A DNA stretch of 64,000 bases from Salinicola endophyticus (GCF_040536835.1 NZ_CP159578.1:2356001-2420000), one strand, 5' to 3'. Shown: positions 8,857 to 18,720, numbered from the stretch's first letter. The notes: a model not told the origin generated them from the letters alone. A program made the numbers and translations.

Positions 8857-10671
8857 ATGCTTGCCCCACGCCCGCTGATCAAGGACATCACGCGCCAGAT
8901 CGCCGTACACTGGCGCGCGCTCATCGCTTTTCATCTCTTCTTCACCCTGCTGGCCACCGCGCTCTGGGTGCCACTCTCCGCAGGCACCCTGGCCGGCCTG
9001 CTGCAGCGTATCGGCCAGCCGGTACTCAGCAACGGCCAGATCGTCGATGTCGCACTTTCCGCCTGGGGGCTGTTGTGGCTGCTGGCGGCCCTGGGGCTGA
9101 GCTTCCTGGTGATCTTTCTGCAGCAGGCGGGCATGATGCGCGTGGTCTCCAGCCGCGATGGCGGGCGCTATCGGGTCGCCATGGGCGCTCTCTGGCATGT
9201 GCTGCGGCGCTTTCCGGCGCTGGCCGCGCTGGCCTTTCTCCAGGTCGGCGCGCATCTGCTGCTGGCGGCGCCCTTCGCCCTCGGCGTGGCCCATCTCTAT
9301 GCCTGGCTGCTGGGAGACACCGAACCCTATGTGCTGGTTCGCGTACTGCCTGCGGCGCTGTGGCAGTTTCTCGCTCTGGCACTGCCACTGCTGCTGGCCT
9401 GGGCAGTGCTCGCCGGCACACTCTATCTGCGCTGGTTTCTCGCCCTGCCGGCGCTGGTGCTGGAGGGCCTGGGTCCGCTTGCGGCGCTGGCCCGCAGCCA
9501 TCGACTGACCCGCCGGCGACGCTGGCGCATGGCACTGCTGGTGCTGGGCACGGCGCTATCGGTGGCGGCGATCCCGGTGCTCTTCAGCCTGCTCTTCAAT
9601 GCCCTCGGCGGGCCGCTGCTGGGGCATCTGCCCGAGCGCGCGAGCGTGCTGATTCCGGCCATGCTCGCCTATCTGGCACTCTATATCGTAGCGACCATTG
9701 CGCTGACCTTCCTCGGCGTCAGCGCCAACAGCCTGCTGGTCACCACCCTGTTCCAGCGTGCCAGCGGACGCACACCGGTGCTCGACGGCGAGCCCGCACC
9801 GCGCCGCTCGGGGGTGATCGCCTGGGGCGCGGAGATTCTGGTGCTGGCGTTCGCGCTGCTCCAGGCGGGCTGGATTCTCCAGGGGTTCGAGATCAACGAC
9901 ACGGTCGCCATCACCGCCCACCGCGGCGCTTCGCATCAGGCGCCGGAGAACACCCTGGCGGCGCTGGAAGGCGCCATCGACGCCGGGGCCGACTATATGG
10001 AGCTGGATGTGCGCCTGAGCGGTGATGGCCAAGTGATCGTCGCCCATGACGACAACCTGCGTCGGCTCAGCGGTATCGATCGCCGCTTGAGCGAGATGAC
10101 CCTGGACGAGATCGCCCAGGTCGACGTCGGGGCCTGGTTCGGCGATGCCTTCATCGGCGAGCGTATCCCCACCTTTGCCGCCCTGCTGGCGCGCGCCCGC
10201 GGGCGGATCGATCTGTACGTCGAGCTCAAGCCGGCACCGCTGAGCGCCGACCGCCTGGCCCGCCAGGTGATCGCCCAGATACGCGCCAGCGGCATGGCCG
10301 ACCACGTCGTGATCGCGTCGCTCTCGCCGTCAGTGGTGGCGCGGGTCAAACAGCTGGCGCCGGATATCCGCACCACCCTGTTCCTGCAGTTCATTCTACC
10401 CGGGGCGCTGGCGGAGACCCCCGCCGACATCATCGGTCTGCGCCACACCCAGGCCAACCCGAGCCTGCTGCGTACGCTGCACGGCAGCGGCCGTGGCGTG
10501 GCGGTGTGGACGGTGAACAGCCCCGGCGCCATGTCACGCTATATCGACATGGGGGTCGACAACATCATCACCGACCGTCCCGAAGCGCTAAGCGCCCTGC
10601 TCGCCGAGCGCCGCGACATGTCCGATGGCGAGCTGCTGCTGGTCAAGCTGCGCAACTGGCTACGCTCATGA
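8857..10671 (+). CDS. Membrane-anchored glycerophosphodiester phosphodiesterase
   Basis: The 604-residue protein has an N-terminal membrane domain of about 340 residues with several hydrophobic helices (ALIAFHLFFTLLATALW, LLWLLAALGLSFLVIF and others). A cytosolic or periplasmic GDPD catalytic barrel follows. Catalytic signatures are visible: H355-R in ITAHRGASHQAPENT, the E-x-D pair in MELDVRLS, and H397 in VAHDDNL. This is the architecture of the GDPD family with a GPDPase membrane domain, which hydrolyses glycerophosphodiesters to glycerol-3-phosphate and an alcohol. It could feed the glycerol-3-phosphate pathway served by glpD at 43 kb, but the two are not adjacent. The ATG at 8857 has only a distant AGGA, so the start is moderately sure. 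Confidence 0.88.
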   Translation: MLAPRPLIKDITRQIAVHWRALIAFHLFFTLLATALWVPLSAGTLAGLLQRIGQPVLSNGQIVDVALSAWGLLWLLAALGLSFLVIFLQQAGMMRVVSSRDGGRYRVAMGALWHVLRRFPALAALAFLQVGAHLLLAAPFALGVAHLYAWLLGDTEPYVLVRVLPAALWQFLALALPLLLAWAVLAGTLYLRWFLALPALVLEGLGPLAALARSHRLTRRRRWRMALLVLGTALSVAAIPVLFSLLFNALGGPLLGHLPERASVLIPAMLAYLALYIVATIALTFLGVSANSLLVTTLFQRASGRTPVLDGEPAPRRSGVIAWGAEILVLAFALLQAGWILQGFEINDTVAITAHRGASHQAPENTLAALEGAIDAGADYMELDVRLSGDGQVIVAHDDNLRRLSGIDRRLSEMTLDEIAQVDVGAWFGDAFIGERIPTFAALLARARGRIDLYVELKPAPLSADRLARQVIAQIRASGMADHVVIASLSPSVVARVKQLAPDIRTTLFLQFILPGALAETPADIIGLRHTQANPSLLRTLHGSGRGVAVWTVNSPGAMSRYIDMGVDNIITDRPEALSALLAERRDMSDGELLLVKLRNWLRS

Positions 10672-10720
10672 CACCCGCTCATGACACCACGACGCCCATG
10701 CAAACGGGGCACTCGTGAAC

Positions 10721-10752
10721 GCAAAAGCCGGTGCGATCGCTCGCACCGGCTT
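10721..10752 (-). terminator. Intrinsic terminator of ppsA
   Basis: A perfect 12-base stem (10725-10736 with 10741-10752) closes a four-base loop. Read on the minus strand it is followed by TTTTGC, consistent with termination of ppsA 39 bases after its stop. It lies between the convergent GDPD gene and ppsA and could serve both. Confidence 0.75.
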
Positions 10753-10790
10753 GGGTGACGCCACCTCGCGCAGCGAGGCCTGGCTGGCAA

Positions 10791-13163
10791 TCAGCCGAGG
10801 GTTTCGCCGGCCAGCATGAACCAGGTCTCGAGCACCGCGTCGGGGTTGAGCGAGACGGAATCGATACCCTGCTCCATTAGCCACTTGGCCAGTTCGGGAT
10901 GATCCGAGGGGCCCTGGCCGCAGATACCGACGTACTTGCCCTGGGCCTTGCACGCCTGGATCGCCATCGACAGCAGCTTCTTCACCGCCGGGTCACGCTC
11001 GTCGAAGAGGTGGGCGATGATACCCGAATCGCGGTCGAGCCCGAGGGTGAGCTGGGTCAGGTCGTTGGAGCCGATCGAGAAGCCATCGAAGTACTCGAGG
11101 AACTCATCCGCCAGCAGCGCATTGGCCGGCAGCTCGCACATCATGATCACTTTGAGATGATTCTCGCCGCGCTTGAGCCCGTTGGCCTCGAGCAGCTCGA
11201 CCACCCCCTTGGCCTCCGCCGGGGTACGCACGAAAGGCACCATGATCTCGACGTTGTCCAGCCCCATCTCGTCGCGCACGCGCTTGAGCGCCTGACACTC
11301 CAGCTCGAAACAGGGGCGGAAGTCGTCGGAGAGATAGCGTGAAGCGCCGCGGAAGCCGAGCATCGGGTTCTCTTCGCCCGGCTCGTAGAGCTTGCCGCCG
11401 ATCAGATTCTCGTACTCGTTGGACTTGAAGTCCGACAGCCGCACGATCACCCGCTTGGGGTAGAACGACGCCGCCAGGGTCGAGATGCCCTCGACCAGCC
11501 GGTCGACGTAGAAGCTGACCGGATCGGCATAGCCGGCGGTGCGCAGATCGATGGTCTGCTTGAGGTCGCTGGAGAGCTTGTCGTAGTCCATCAGCGCCCG
11601 CGGGTGCACGCCGATCATGCGATTGATGATGAACTCCAGCCGCGCCAGCCCGACGCCCGCATTGGGCAGCCCGGCGAAGGCGAAGGCGCGATCGGGGTTG
11701 CCCACGTTCATCATGATCTTGAACGGGATATCCGGCATGCTGTCGACGCTGGTGGCCCGGCACTCGAATTCGAGCTTGCCGTTGTAGACATGGCCGGTAT
11801 CGCCCTCGGCGCAGGAGACGGTGACCTCGAAACCGTCCTCGAGCAGCTCGGTGGCATCGCCGCAGCCCACCACCGCGGGGATGCCCAGCTCGCGGGCGAT
11901 GATCGCCGCGTGGCAGGTACGTCCGCCGCGGTTGGTGACGATCGCCGAGGCGCGCTTCATGATCGGCTCCCAGTCGGGATCGGTCATGTCGGTCACCAGC
12001 ACGTCGCCGTTCTGCACCTTGTGCATCTCTTCCGGCGATGCCACCAGCCGGACCTTGCCCTGGCCGATACGCTGACCGATGGCGCGGCCGTCGACCAGCA
12101 CGCGCCCCTTCTCCTTGAGGGTGAAGCGCTCGAGGGTGCCGGCATCCTGATTGGAGACCACGGTCTCGGGCCGCGCCTGGACGATATAGAGCCGGCCGTC
12201 GTCGCCGTCGCGCGCCCACTCGATGTCCATCGGGCGGCCGTAATGCTGCTCGATGGTCACTGCCTGACGCGCCAGCGCCATGACGTCGTCGTCACTCAGA
12301 CAGAAGCGCTGGCGGTCGGCATGTGCGACATCCACGGTCTTGACCGAGCGCCCGGCGGCGGCGTCCTCGGTGTAGACCATCTTGATCCGCTTGGAACCCA
12401 GCGTACGCCGCAGCACCGCCGGCCGGCCGGCGGCCAGGGTCGGCTTGTGCACGTAGAACTCGTCGGGGTTGACCGCCCCCTGCACCACGGTTTCGCCCAG
12501 ACCCCAGGCGCCGGTCACGAAGACCGCGCCGCGATAGCCGGACTCGGTATCCAGGGTGAACATCACACCGCTGGCGGCGGTCTCGGAGCGCACCATCTTC
12601 TGCACCCCGGCGGAGAGCGCCACGTTCTCGTGGGCGTAACCACGGTGCACGCGGTAGGAGATGGCACGGTCGTTGAACAGCGAGGCGAACACTTCGTGCA
12701 CCGCGCGCTTGACGTTGTCGAAGCCGTCGATATTGAGGAAGGTCTCCTGCTGGCCGGCGAAGGAGGCATCGGGCAGATCCTCCGCAGTGGCCGAGGAGCG
12801 CACCGCCACCTTGAGCTGCGGATAGCGCGCCTGCAGGGTCTGGTAGGCATCCGCCAGCGCCGCCTCGAAAGCCGGCGGCAGCGGCGTATCGATCACCCAG
12901 CCGCGAATCTTTTCGCCGACCTTGGCCAGCGTCTCGGTGTCGTCGACGTCCAGCGTGGCGAGTTCGGCATTGATACGGTCGTTGAGCCCTTCGTGCTTGA
13001 GGAATTCGCGGTAGGCATGTGCCGTGGTGGCAAAGCCGCCCGGCACGGTGACGCCGGCATCGGCCAGATTCGAAATCATCTCGCCGAGGGAGGCGTTCTT
13101 GCCGCCAACCCGCTCGACATCGCCCATACCCAGCTGATCGAAAGTGATGATGAAGGGTTCCAA
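10791..13163 (-). CDS. ppsA: Phosphoenolpyruvate synthase
   Basis: PpsA converts pyruvate, ATP and water to phosphoenolpyruvate, AMP and phosphate, the entry to gluconeogenesis from three-carbon substrates. The 790 residues carry the N-terminal ATP-grasp domain ([10 protein letters not shown] near residue 20), the swivelling phosphohistidine domain with catalytic H418 in [11 protein letters not shown], and the C-terminal PEP/pyruvate barrel ([19 protein letters not shown]). Length matches the family. The start codon is TTG at 13163, giving [13 protein letters not shown], with GGAGAGG a few bases upstream; no better ATG exists. It is divergent from ppsR, which encodes the kinase/pyrophosphorylase acting on PpsA. 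Confidence 0.97.
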   Translation of the reverse strand: MEPFIITFDQLGMGDVERVGGKNASLGEMISNLADAGVTVPGGFATTAHAYREFLKHEGLNDRINAELATLDVDDTETLAKVGEKIRGWVIDTPLPPAFEAALADAYQTLQARYPQLKVAVRSSATAEDLPDASFAGQQETFLNIDGFDNVKRAVHEVFASLFNDRAISYRVHRGYAHENVALSAGVQKMVRSETAASGVMFTLDTESGYRGAVFVTGAWGLGETVVQGAVNPDEFYVHKPTLAAGRPAVLRRTLGSKRIKMVYTEDAAAGRSVKTVDVAHADRQRFCLSDDDVMALARQAVTIEQHYGRPMDIEWARDGDDGRLYIVQARPETVVSNQDAGTLERFTLKEKGRVLVDGRAIGQRIGQGKVRLVASPEEMHKVQNGDVLVTDMTDPDWEPIMKRASAIVTNRGGRTCHAAIIARELGIPAVVGCGDATELLEDGFEVTVSCAEGDTGHVYNGKLEFECRATSVDSMPDIPFKIMMNVGNPDRAFAFAGLPNAGVGLARLEFIINRMIGVHPRALMDYDKLSSDLKQTIDLRTAGYADPVSFYVDRLVEGISTLAASFYPKRVIVRLSDFKSNEYENLIGGKLYEPGEENPMLGFRGASRYLSDDFRPCFELECQALKRVRDEMGLDNVEIMVPFVRTPAEAKGVVELLEANGLKRGENHLKVIMMCELPANALLADEFLEYFDGFSIGSNDLTQLTLGLDRDSGIIAHLFDERDPAVKKLLSMAIQACKAQGKYVGICGQGPSDHPELAKWLMEQGIDSVSLNPDAVLETWFMLAGETLG

Positions 13164-13285
13164 GGTCCTCTCCTGCTCGTTTCGGCTGACGTTGCGGCAC
13201 GTCCTCTGCGCCTCGCTGGAGCCAGAAGCTAACAGCCGCCCCCGGGCTGCGCCAGCAGTTTAAGGGCGTAGGGTTTGGAGTATTT

Positions 13286-13320
13286 CTACAAGAATCCGGT
13301 CTTTTCCACGGTTCTTGTAG
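13286..13320. promoter_or_regulatory. Long inverted repeat between ppsA and ppsR
   Basis: CTACAAGAA at 13286-13294 is repeated inverted as TTCTTGTAG at 13312-13320, with partial complementarity continuing inward. It lies in the 252-base divergent control region, 123 bases before ppsA and 96 before ppsR. It could be an operator for a carbon-status regulator acting on both genes or an RNA hairpin in the ppsR leader. Confidence 0.5.
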
Positions 13321-13415
13321 TCAGCCGAGGAATTCGCGACGGAGTCGTCACAAGTGGTTGCCTGAACAGGAAATCCGGGTCGACAATGGCCTATCGACGC
13401 CGAGGAAAGCCCACC

Positions 13416-14249
13416 ATGACACGCACCGCCTTCTTCATCTCGGATGGCACCGGGATCACCGCCGAGACACTGGGACGCAGCCTGCTGTCGCAGTTCGAGA
13501 ATACCGACTTCCACCTGGTCACCAAGCCGTATATCGACACCCTGGACAAGGCGCGCTCGCTGGTCGGCATGATCGAGGTCACCGCGGAGCGTGACGGCGT
13601 GCGCCCGATCGTCATCGATACCATCGTCGACCAGTCGGTGCGCGCGATCGTTGCCGAGGCGCCGGCGTTCATGGTCGATATCTTCTCGACCTTCCTCGCC
13701 CCGCTGGAGGAGGAACTGGCGACCCACTCCACCTACACCGTCGGCCGCGCCCATGCCATGGGGCGAGACGATGTCTACATGCACCGTATCGACGCCGTGA
13801 ACTTCGCCCTCGATAACGACGACGGGGCACGCACCCATCAGTACGAGGAGGCGGACATCATCCTGGTCGGGGTGTCGCGCTGTGGCAAGACGCCCACGTC
13901 GCTCTATCTGGCGCTGCAGTTCGGTATCCGCGCCGCCAACTATCCGCTGACCGAGGACGACCTCGACGAGAACGGCATTCTGGCCCTGCCGGCATCGCTG
14001 GCCAAGCACCGCCACAAGCTGTTCGGGCTGACCATCGATGTCAGGCGCCTGGCCGCGATCCGTACCGAACGCCGCCCCAACAGCCGCTACTGTTCAATGG
14101 ACCAGTGCATGCAGGAGATCGAGCAGGCCGAAGCGCTCTATCGGCGCCAGAACATCCCGTTCATCGATACCACGCGCTTCTCGATCGAAGAGATTTCCAC
14201 GCGCATGATGAACGAGACGGGCTTACAACGACGCTTCAGCCCGCGCTAG
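13416..14249 (+). CDS. ppsR: PEP synthase regulatory protein (bifunctional kinase/pyrophosphorylase)
   Basis: The product belongs to the DUF299/PpsR family. It inactivates PpsA by ADP-dependent threonine phosphorylation and reactivates it by phosphate-dependent dephosphorylation. The start at ATG 13416 ([19 protein letters not shown] eight bases upstream) gives 277 residues, the family length; an upstream in-frame start would add 47 unconserved residues. The P-loop-like motif GVSRCGKT at 152-159 is intact. Its divergent position beside ppsA supports the assignment. Confidence 0.95.
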   Translation: MTRTAFFISDGTGITAETLGRSLLSQFENTDFHLVTKPYIDTLDKARSLVGMIEVTAERDGVRPIVIDTIVDQSVRAIVAEAPAFMVDIFSTFLAPLEEELATHSTYTVGRAHAMGRDDVYMHRIDAVNFALDNDDGARTHQYEEADIILVGVSRCGKTPTSLYLALQFGIRAANYPLTEDDLDENGILALPASLAKHRHKLFGLTIDVRRLAAIRTERRPNSRYCSMDQCMQEIEQAEALYRRQNIPFIDTTRFSIEEISTRMMNETGLQRRFSPR

Positions 14250-14356
14250 CGGCAACGGCGGGACGCGGAGCAGAGCGCGGGACGCAGGAGATAGAGGCAG
14301 CGGCGGCAGCGGGCCGCGATGGAAAGCGGCAGCAGCGTGGCACGCTGCTTCCAGGG

Positions 14357-14929
14357 TTACAGGTTCTTGGGCGCGAAGATACCGGGGGCGTTGCGCCAGT
14401 AGCCCTTGTAGTCCATGCCGAAGCCGAACACGTAGCGGTCGACCACTTCCAGACCACAGTAGGTCGCCTTGAGATTCGGCGAAGCCTTGCGATCGTGCTG
14501 CTTGTCGACCAGCACCGCGGTGGAGAGACTCGCTGCGCCCGCCTCACGGCAGTAGTCGAGAATCGCCGCCAGGGTCGCCCCCTCGTCGAGAATGTCATCG
14601 ACGATCACCACATGGCGCCCGGCCATGGGGATCTCCGGCGAGACCCGCCAGAACAGCTCACCGCCACGGAGCCCGCCGCGATAGCGGGTGGCGTGGAGAT
14701 AGTCGACCTCGAGCGGGAACCCGAGCCGGGTCAACAGATGCCCCGTCGTGATCAGACCGCCGTTCATCACGCAGTAGAACACCGGCAGCTTGTCGCCGAG
14801 ATCGCGGGTGATCGCCGCGGCCATCCGGTCGAGGGCCTGCTCTACCTGGGCCTGGTCGATCAGACAGTCGGCGTTGTCCATGACCTCCTGCATCGAGTTC
14901 AGCGCGTCGGGGGGCGTAGATTGAGTCAT
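14357..14929 (-). CDS. hpt: Hypoxanthine-guanine phosphoribosyltransferase
   Basis: The 190-residue protein salvages hypoxanthine and/or guanine with PRPP to IMP/GMP. The type I phosphoribosyltransferase PRPP loop VVIVDDILDEGAT is at 107-119, and the early MNGGLI motif is present near residue 55. I used ATG 14929 (MTQSTPPDAL); a longer reading frame runs upstream but its start has no support. It resembles the Pseudomonas-type hypoxanthine-guanine enzyme more than E. coli Gpt. The gene is 68 bases downstream of nagZ on the same strand and convergent with ppsR. It is one of four base-salvage phosphoribosyltransferases in this window (with upp, gpt, apt). Confidence 0.9.
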   Translation of the reverse strand: MTQSTPPDALNSMQEVMDNADCLIDQAQVEQALDRMAAAITRDLGDKLPVFYCVMNGGLITTGHLLTRLGFPLEVDYLHATRYRGGLRGGELFWRVSPEIPMAGRHVVIVDDILDEGATLAAILDYCREAGAASLSTAVLVDKQHDRKASPNLKATYCGLEVVDRYVFGFGMDYKGYWRNAPGIFAPKNL

Positions 14930-14997
14930 CGTATTCCGTATCAATAGCAGTGGGCGGCAACCGGCAGGGCCGGCGCCGCCTGGGGACAGAGGGCGGA

Positions 14998-16014
14998 TCA
15001 CTCCGCCTCGTTGAGGGCTTCCAAGCGGGCGTGGGTACGCCGCCAGCGCGAGATCACCGCCAGCGACTCGAGGCTCGGCCGGGCGCGGGCGTAACGCAGC
15101 TTGGCGATCCGCGGCGCCTGGCGTCCGCTGCACGCATCCACCACCTCCCGCGCCGCTGCGGGGTCATTGCAGATCACCGCCATGTCGCAGCCGGCGGCCC
15201 AGGCCGCCTCGGCGCGCGCCGCCGGCGTTCCGGCAGCGTGGGCCGCCGCCATGGTCAGGTCGTCGGAGAAGATCGCCCCCTTGAAGCCGAGCTCTTCGCG
15301 CAGCAGCCCCAGCCAGCTGGGCGAAAAGCCCGCCGGGCGCTCGTCGAAGGCAGGAAAGATCACATGCGCCGGCATCACCGCATCGAGCTTGCTCGCCAGC
15401 CGCGCAAACGGCACCAGATCGTGCGCGCGCAGCGCCTCCAGCGAGCGCGGATCCCGGGCCACCGCATGGTGCGAATCCTGACGCGCCCCGCCATGGCCGG
15501 GAAAGTGCTTGCCGATGGCGACCATGCCGGCATCGTGCAGGCCATCGATGAAGGCACCGGCCAGCGCCGCGACCACCTCCGGGTCGGGCGAGAAGCTGCG
15601 CGAGCCGATCGCCGGCGACTGGTCATCGTCGAGGTCGAGCACCGGGGCGAAGGTCAGGTCGAAACCGCACGCGGCCATCTCCATGCCCAGCAGCCAACCG
15701 GTGTCCAGAGCCAGGGCCAGCGCGGCCTCCGGCGCCTCGGCGAATTGCCGCCCCAGGGTCGCCATCGGCGGCAGCCGGGTCACGCCCTGCTTGAGCCGCT
15801 GCACGCGCCCGCCCTCCTGGTCGATGGCGACCAGCAGGTCCGGGCGGCAAGCGCGAATCTCACCGATCAGCGCCTGGGTGGTGCCTGCATCCGGGGTGTT
15901 GCGCGCAAACAGGATGACGCCCCCGACCTCGGGACGGGACAGCAGCCGCCGCTCCTCCTCGCGCAGTCGAGTGCCCTCGACGTCCAGCATTACCGGACCC
16001 AGCGGTTGTGTCAT
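14998..16014 (-). CDS. nagZ: Beta-N-acetylhexosaminidase NagZ
   Basis: NagZ is the cytosolic glycoside hydrolase family 3 enzyme that removes GlcNAc from 1,6-anhydroMurNAc peptides during peptidoglycan recycling. Family signatures are present: KHFPGHG at 159-165, the mobile-loop histidines in SHHAV near 172, and the nucleophile motif SDDLTM at 240-245. Start ATG 16014 (MTQPLGPVMLDVEG) has CAGGTAA eight bases upstream and gives 338 residues, the normal size. It lies between psrA and hpt, as in Pseudomonas, where nagZ neighbours psrA and lexA. Confidence 0.95.
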   Translation of the reverse strand: MTQPLGPVMLDVEGTRLREEERRLLSRPEVGGVILFARNTPDAGTTQALIGEIRACRPDLLVAIDQEGGRVQRLKQGVTRLPPMATLGRQFAEAPEAALALALDTGWLLGMEMAACGFDLTFAPVLDLDDDQSPAIGSRSFSPDPEVVAALAGAFIDGLHDAGMVAIGKHFPGHGGARQDSHHAVARDPRSLEALRAHDLVPFARLASKLDAVMPAHVIFPAFDERPAGFSPSWLGLLREELGFKGAIFSDDLTMAAAHAAGTPAARAEAAWAAGCDMAVICNDPAAAREVVDACSGRQAPRIAKLRYARARPSLESLAVISRWRRTHARLEALNEAE

Positions 16015-16090
16015 AGCCGTTACCTGAAACCGTGAAGCGCCCGATTCTAGACGACCCGCCGGCGTCATGACAGAGGTCGGCACTGCGGCG

Positions 16091-16747
16091 TCAGCTCGCT
16101 GCCGCCTCCGGCGGCTCCAGCGGTGCCAGCATGCCCGCCGCTACCACCGGCTTGAGTCGTCGGATCAGATCGCGCACGGTGACATGCTCGTGATACTCGT
16201 TGTCGGCGATATCGCGCAGCGCATCCAGTCCGGAGAGCGTGAATACCACGGTCCCGAGCATGAAGTGGAGGCGCCAGAAGCGCTCCGCCTCCGGCAACCC
16301 GGGCGTGGCCAGACGCAGGCAGGCGACGAAGCGGTGGAAGGTTTCGCCATAGTGCGCCTGGATATAGCGTCGCAGATGCCCCTGGGCCTGGGTATAGGCG
16401 AGTCCCAGGAGCTTCATGAAGATCTTGAGACTGTGGCGCTCCGCCGGTACCTCGAGCACGCTCTCGGCCAGGCGCTCGAGCAGCACCTCGAGGGGGATGG
16501 CCTGCCCGCCATAGTGACGCTCGAGCCCGTCGAGCGCGTGATTGAGGCGCTCGGAGAAGGGGTCGAGATAGCGCGCGAAGACCGCCTGGATCAGCGCCTT
16601 CTTGGAGCCGAAATGATAGTTGACCGCCGCCAGATTGACCTTGGCCCGGGTGGTGATGTTGCGCAGCGACGTCTCGGCGAACCCCTTCTCGGCGAACAAC
16701 ACCTCGGCGGTGTCGAGAATGCGGGTCACAGTGTCGGACTGAGCCAT
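16091..16747 (-). CDS. psrA: TetR-family regulator PsrA
   Basis: The 218-residue protein matches Pseudomonas PsrA closely in its N-terminal helix-turn-helix (LAAVNYHFGSKKALIQAVF, about 38-56) and in GLAYTQAQGHLRRYI and RLHFMLG further on. PsrA is a long-chain fatty-acid-responsive TetR repressor/activator that represses itself and beta-oxidation genes and in pseudomonads activates rpoS. The synteny nagZ-psrA-lexA is the one known from Pseudomonas, which supports orthology. A candidate PsrA operator sits about 90 bases upstream in the psrA-lexA intergenic region, implying autoregulation. Downstream targets cannot be seen here. Confidence 0.92.
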   Translation of the reverse strand: MAQSDTVTRILDTAEVLFAEKGFAETSLRNITTRAKVNLAAVNYHFGSKKALIQAVFARYLDPFSERLNHALDGLERHYGGQAIPLEVLLERLAESVLEVPAERHSLKIFMKLLGLAYTQAQGHLRRYIQAHYGETFHRFVACLRLATPGLPEAERFWRLHFMLGTVVFTLSGLDALRDIADNEYHEHVTVRDLIRRLKPVVAAGMLAPLEPPEAAAS

Positions 16748-16827
16748 GGACTACCTCTTTCCTGTCGATATCGGCGGCTGTTCACGGGCATCGAACCTGC
16801 CGGCCAACGCCTGTCGAATCAGCTAAA

Positions 16828-16840
16828 AAACGCCTGTTTG
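16828..16840. promoter_or_regulatory. Candidate PsrA operator
   Basis: AAACGCCTGTTTG fits the known PsrA pattern AAAC-N2-4-GTTT followed by G. It lies 80-93 bases before the psrA start and 158 before lexA, where an autoregulatory site is expected. Confidence 0.55.
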
Positions 16841-16937
16841 AAACGCTTTCGAATCTAACCACCCCCGGCGCCACGGCACAATCGCGGCAAACGTCGAAGG
16901 CGCTCTGCGCTTTGCCCCCTTTCCCTGCCCAGCAGGA

Positions 16938-16970
16938 CTGGATACAATTCCAGACTGTATACATGACCAC
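16938..16970 (+). promoter_or_regulatory. Two tandem LexA (SOS) boxes before lexA
   Basis: Box 1 at 16938-16953 is CTGGATACAATTCCAG, a CTG-N10-CAG palindrome. Box 2 at 16955-16970 begins CTGTATACAT but ends in CAC rather than CAG. Both lie within 61 bases of the lexA start, so LexA should repress lexA-dinB. Box 2 resembles weaker gammaproteobacterial SOS boxes. Confidence 0.7.
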
Positions 16971-16998
16971 GCCCTGACAGGCCCCGGGGAGACGCCCA

Positions 16999-17646
16999 AT
17001 GTCGAGACCGCTCACCGCCCGGCAGCAGAACGTCTACGATTTCATCGTCAAGACGATGACCGAGTTCGGCTATCCACCCACCCGCGCCGAGATCGCCAAG
17101 GCGCTGGGATTCCGCTCTCCCAATGCCGCCGAGGAGCACCTGCGTGCGCTCGATCGCAAGGGTGTGATCCGCATGATTCCGGGGACATCCCGCGGGATCC
17201 GTCTGCCCGCTGCGGCCGGCACCCCGGAACCCACCGACCCCGCCGAAACCGGCCTGCCGATCGTGGGCAACGTCGCCGCCGGTAGCCCGATTCTCGCCGC
17301 CGAGCACATCGACCGCTACTGCCCGCTGCCGGCGGACTACTTCGCCCCCAGGGCCGACTACCTGCTGCGTGTGCGCGGGCTGTCGATGAAAGACATCGGC
17401 ATCCTCGATGGCGACCTGCTCGCCGTGCATCGCACCCAGGAAGTGCGCGACGGCCAGATCGTGGTCGCCCGGCTCGATGACGAGGTCACGGTCAAACGCT
17501 TCCACCGGCACGGGCGCCGCGTCACCCTGCTGGCGGAAAACGCCGACTTCGCCCCCATCGAGGTCGACCTGGAACATCAGCAGCTGGATATCGAGGGTCT
17601 CGGCGTAGGCATCATCCGCGGCGGCAACGGCCTGGGCCTGCAGTAG
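16999..17646 (+). CDS. lexA: SOS repressor LexA
   Basis: LexA binds SOS boxes and cleaves itself when stimulated by RecA filaments. The 215 residues show the N-terminal winged helix ([21 protein letters not shown], about 28-48), the scissile bond A94-G95 in NVAAGSP, and the catalytic dyad S129 (RGLSMKD) and K166 (VTVKRF). Tandem SOS boxes precede it. dinB starts 12 bases after the stop, so the two form an SOS operon; in Pseudomonas the partner at this place is a cell-division inhibitor gene instead. Confidence 0.97.
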   Translation: MSRPLTARQQNVYDFIVKTMTEFGYPPTRAEIAKALGFRSPNAAEEHLRALDRKGVIRMIPGTSRGIRLPAAAGTPEPTDPAETGLPIVGNVAAGSPILAAEHIDRYCPLPADYFAPRADYLLRVRGLSMKDIGILDGDLLAVHRTQEVRDGQIVVARLDDEVTVKRFHRHGRRVTLLAENADFAPIEVDLEHQQLDIEGLGVGIIRGGNGLGLQ

Positions 17647-17658
17647 ACGCCAGCGGCC

Positions 17659-18720
17659 ATGCGCAAGATCCTCCACGCGGACTGCGACTGCTTCTACGCC
17701 GCGGTGGAAATGCGCGACGACCCCAGGCTACGCGACCTGCCGCTGGCGATCGGCGGCAGTGCCGACAAGCGCGGGGTCATCGCCACCTGCAACTACCCGG
17801 CCCGGCGCTACGGCATCCATTCGGCGATGCCCACCGCACGCGCCCTGCGCCTGTGCCCCGAGCTCAAGCTGCTGAAGCCCGACTTCGATCGCTACCGCCG
17901 CGTCTCGCATGACATTCAAGCGGTATTCCACGAGCTGACCCCGCTGGTGGAGCCGCTCTCTCTCGACGAAGCCTATCTCGACGTCAGCGAGGTCACCCGT
18001 TTCCAGGGCAGCGCGACCTGGATGGCGCACTGGCTCAAGCAGGAAGTGCTCGCGCGTACCGGCATCGTGGTCTCGGTGGGCGTGGCGCCCAACAAGTTCC
18101 TGGCCAAGATCGCCAGCGACTGGGACAAGCCGGATGGCCTGTTCGTGATTCCCCCCGCACAGATGGCAAGCTTCATCGAGGGGCTGGCGGTCGACAAGCT
18201 GCACGGGGTCGGTCCTGCCACCGCCGCCAAGCTGGAGGGGCTCGGCATCGCTACCTGTGCCGAACTGCGCGCCCGGCCGCTGGAGCAGTTGCTCGACGCT
18301 TTCGGCAAGTTCGGCCAGCGCCTGCACGAGCTGGCCCACGGCATCGACGACCGCCCGGTCAACGTCACCCGCGAGCGCAAGTCGGTCAGCGTCGAGACCA
18401 CCTACGACAGCGATCTGCCGGACCTCGCCCAGTGCCACCAGGCACTGGCACCGCTGATCGCGCGTCTCGACGAACGCCTGGCCCGCCATGGCAATCCCGA
18501 CATCGGCAAGCAGTTCGTCAAGGTGCGCTTTCACGACTTCACCAGCACCACCCAGGAGACCGGCGCCCGCGGCGTGATCCACGCGCGCTTCCACGAGCTG
18601 CTGGAGAGCGCCTGGCAGCGCGGCGGCCGCCCGGTGCGCCTGCTCGGGGTCGGCGTGCGCCTGGCGCCGGAGGCCGAACAGCGCCAGCTCAGTCTGTTCG
18701 ACGGCGAGCAGCCGACCTGA
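17659..18720 (+). CDS. dinB: DNA polymerase IV
   Basis: DinB is the Y-family translesion polymerase. The 353-residue protein has D8 in HADCDCFYAAVE and the D103-E104 pair in SLDEAYLDV, the metal-binding carboxylates of the palm at the same positions as in E. coli. The little-finger domain lies in the C-terminal third. A beta-clamp-binding-like QLSLF sits at the extreme C-terminus (near residue 345). It follows lexA by 12 bases and is therefore expected to be induced in the SOS response. Confidence 0.96.
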   Translation: MRKILHADCDCFYAAVEMRDDPRLRDLPLAIGGSADKRGVIATCNYPARRYGIHSAMPTARALRLCPELKLLKPDFDRYRRVSHDIQAVFHELTPLVEPLSLDEAYLDVSEVTRFQGSATWMAHWLKQEVLARTGIVVSVGVAPNKFLAKIASDWDKPDGLFVIPPAQMASFIEGLAVDKLHGVGPATAAKLEGLGIATCAELRARPLEQLLDAFGKFGQRLHELAHGIDDRPVNVTRERKSVSVETTYDSDLPDLAQCHQALAPLIARLDERLARHGNPDIGKQFVKVRFHDFTSTTQETGARGVIHARFHELLESAWQRGGRPVRLLGVGVRLAPEAEQRQLSLFDGEQPT

